Positions 63,993 through 64,000 of a DNA stretch of 64,000 bases are shown in pieces. The position numbers and the translations under genes are program-made. Positions within the stretch are counted from its first letter, which is position 1. Every line of letters begins with the position of its first letter. Source of the stretch: Acestrorhynchus altus. Taxonomy: Eukaryota > Chordata > Actinopteri > Characiformes > Acestrorhynchidae. The DNA lies in assembly GCA_034509495.1 (NCBI GenBank), contig CM067508.1, forward strand, positions 34,425,269 through 34,489,268, given 5' to 3'. The notes below the pieces were generated by a model. That model saw only the letters and a program-made list of their open reading frames with translations. It had not been told where the DNA came from and did no database searches.

Positions 63993-64000
63993 CGAGAGAG
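62430..64000. other. RIPOR1 intron upstream of the first visible exon
   Basis: I searched the minus strand for the preceding RIPOR1 exon, which should end near a NLEIK-like sequence, and did not find it. A (GA)n tract fills 63911-64000. The upstream exons are therefore beyond the window. Confidence 0.6.

Overview
This window is nuclear DNA from a ray-finned fish. The evidence is intron-rich vertebrate genes, many Tc1-like transposons and LINE 3' ends, teleost-type tRNA-SINEs and long microsatellites. An otophysan (characin, catfish or electric-fish relative) is a guess from repeat style only. Three vertebrate genes lie on the minus strand in the order RIPOR1 - CTCF - CARMIL2, reading from high to low coordinates. 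To my knowledge this is the order and relative orientation on human 16q22.1, so it is a conserved synteny block.

Region by region: 1-33 kb is CARMIL2 (RLTPR). I assembled 29 coding exons (885 codons, frame continuous through every junction) from the start codon at 32703 to 921; the C-terminus lies off the left edge. Its introns are filled with Tc1-like remnants, SINEs, LINE pieces, palindromic foldback repeats and microsatellites. 33-37 kb is the CARMIL2-CTCF intergenic region: a 27-bp tandem repeat, a G-poor CTA/CCA satellite of about 1 kb, and a 1.4-kb-spaced direct repeat carrying CTCF-like motifs. 37-44.3 kb is a compact complete CTCF gene: 11 coding exons, 808 aa, 11 zinc fingers, a non-coding first exon and a CpG-island promoter. 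44.3-51 kb is intergenic, AT-rich and repeat-dominated. 51.3-64 kb is the 3' part of RIPOR1 (FAM65A): 12 exons matching the family plus one probable in-frame cassette exon, from the stop codon at 51287 to 62429; its 5' exons lie off the right edge.

The genes do not form an operon or pathway. CTCF is a chromatin-architecture DNA-binding protein, CARMIL2 regulates actin capping protein and CD28 signalling, and RIPOR1 is a RHO effector. Points worth a second look: a probable unlisted RIPOR1 cassette exon; a RIPOR1 exon bracketed on both sides by (TG)n; CT microsatellites serving as the pyrimidine tract of several acceptors; SINE copies carrying near-consensus CTCF motifs; a GC-box 52-bp minisatellite that is part of a dispersed element; and inverted repeats in CTCF intron 1 and a RIPOR1 intron. 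All exon calls are by eye from translation, splice signals and remembered family sequence; no alignment was run.
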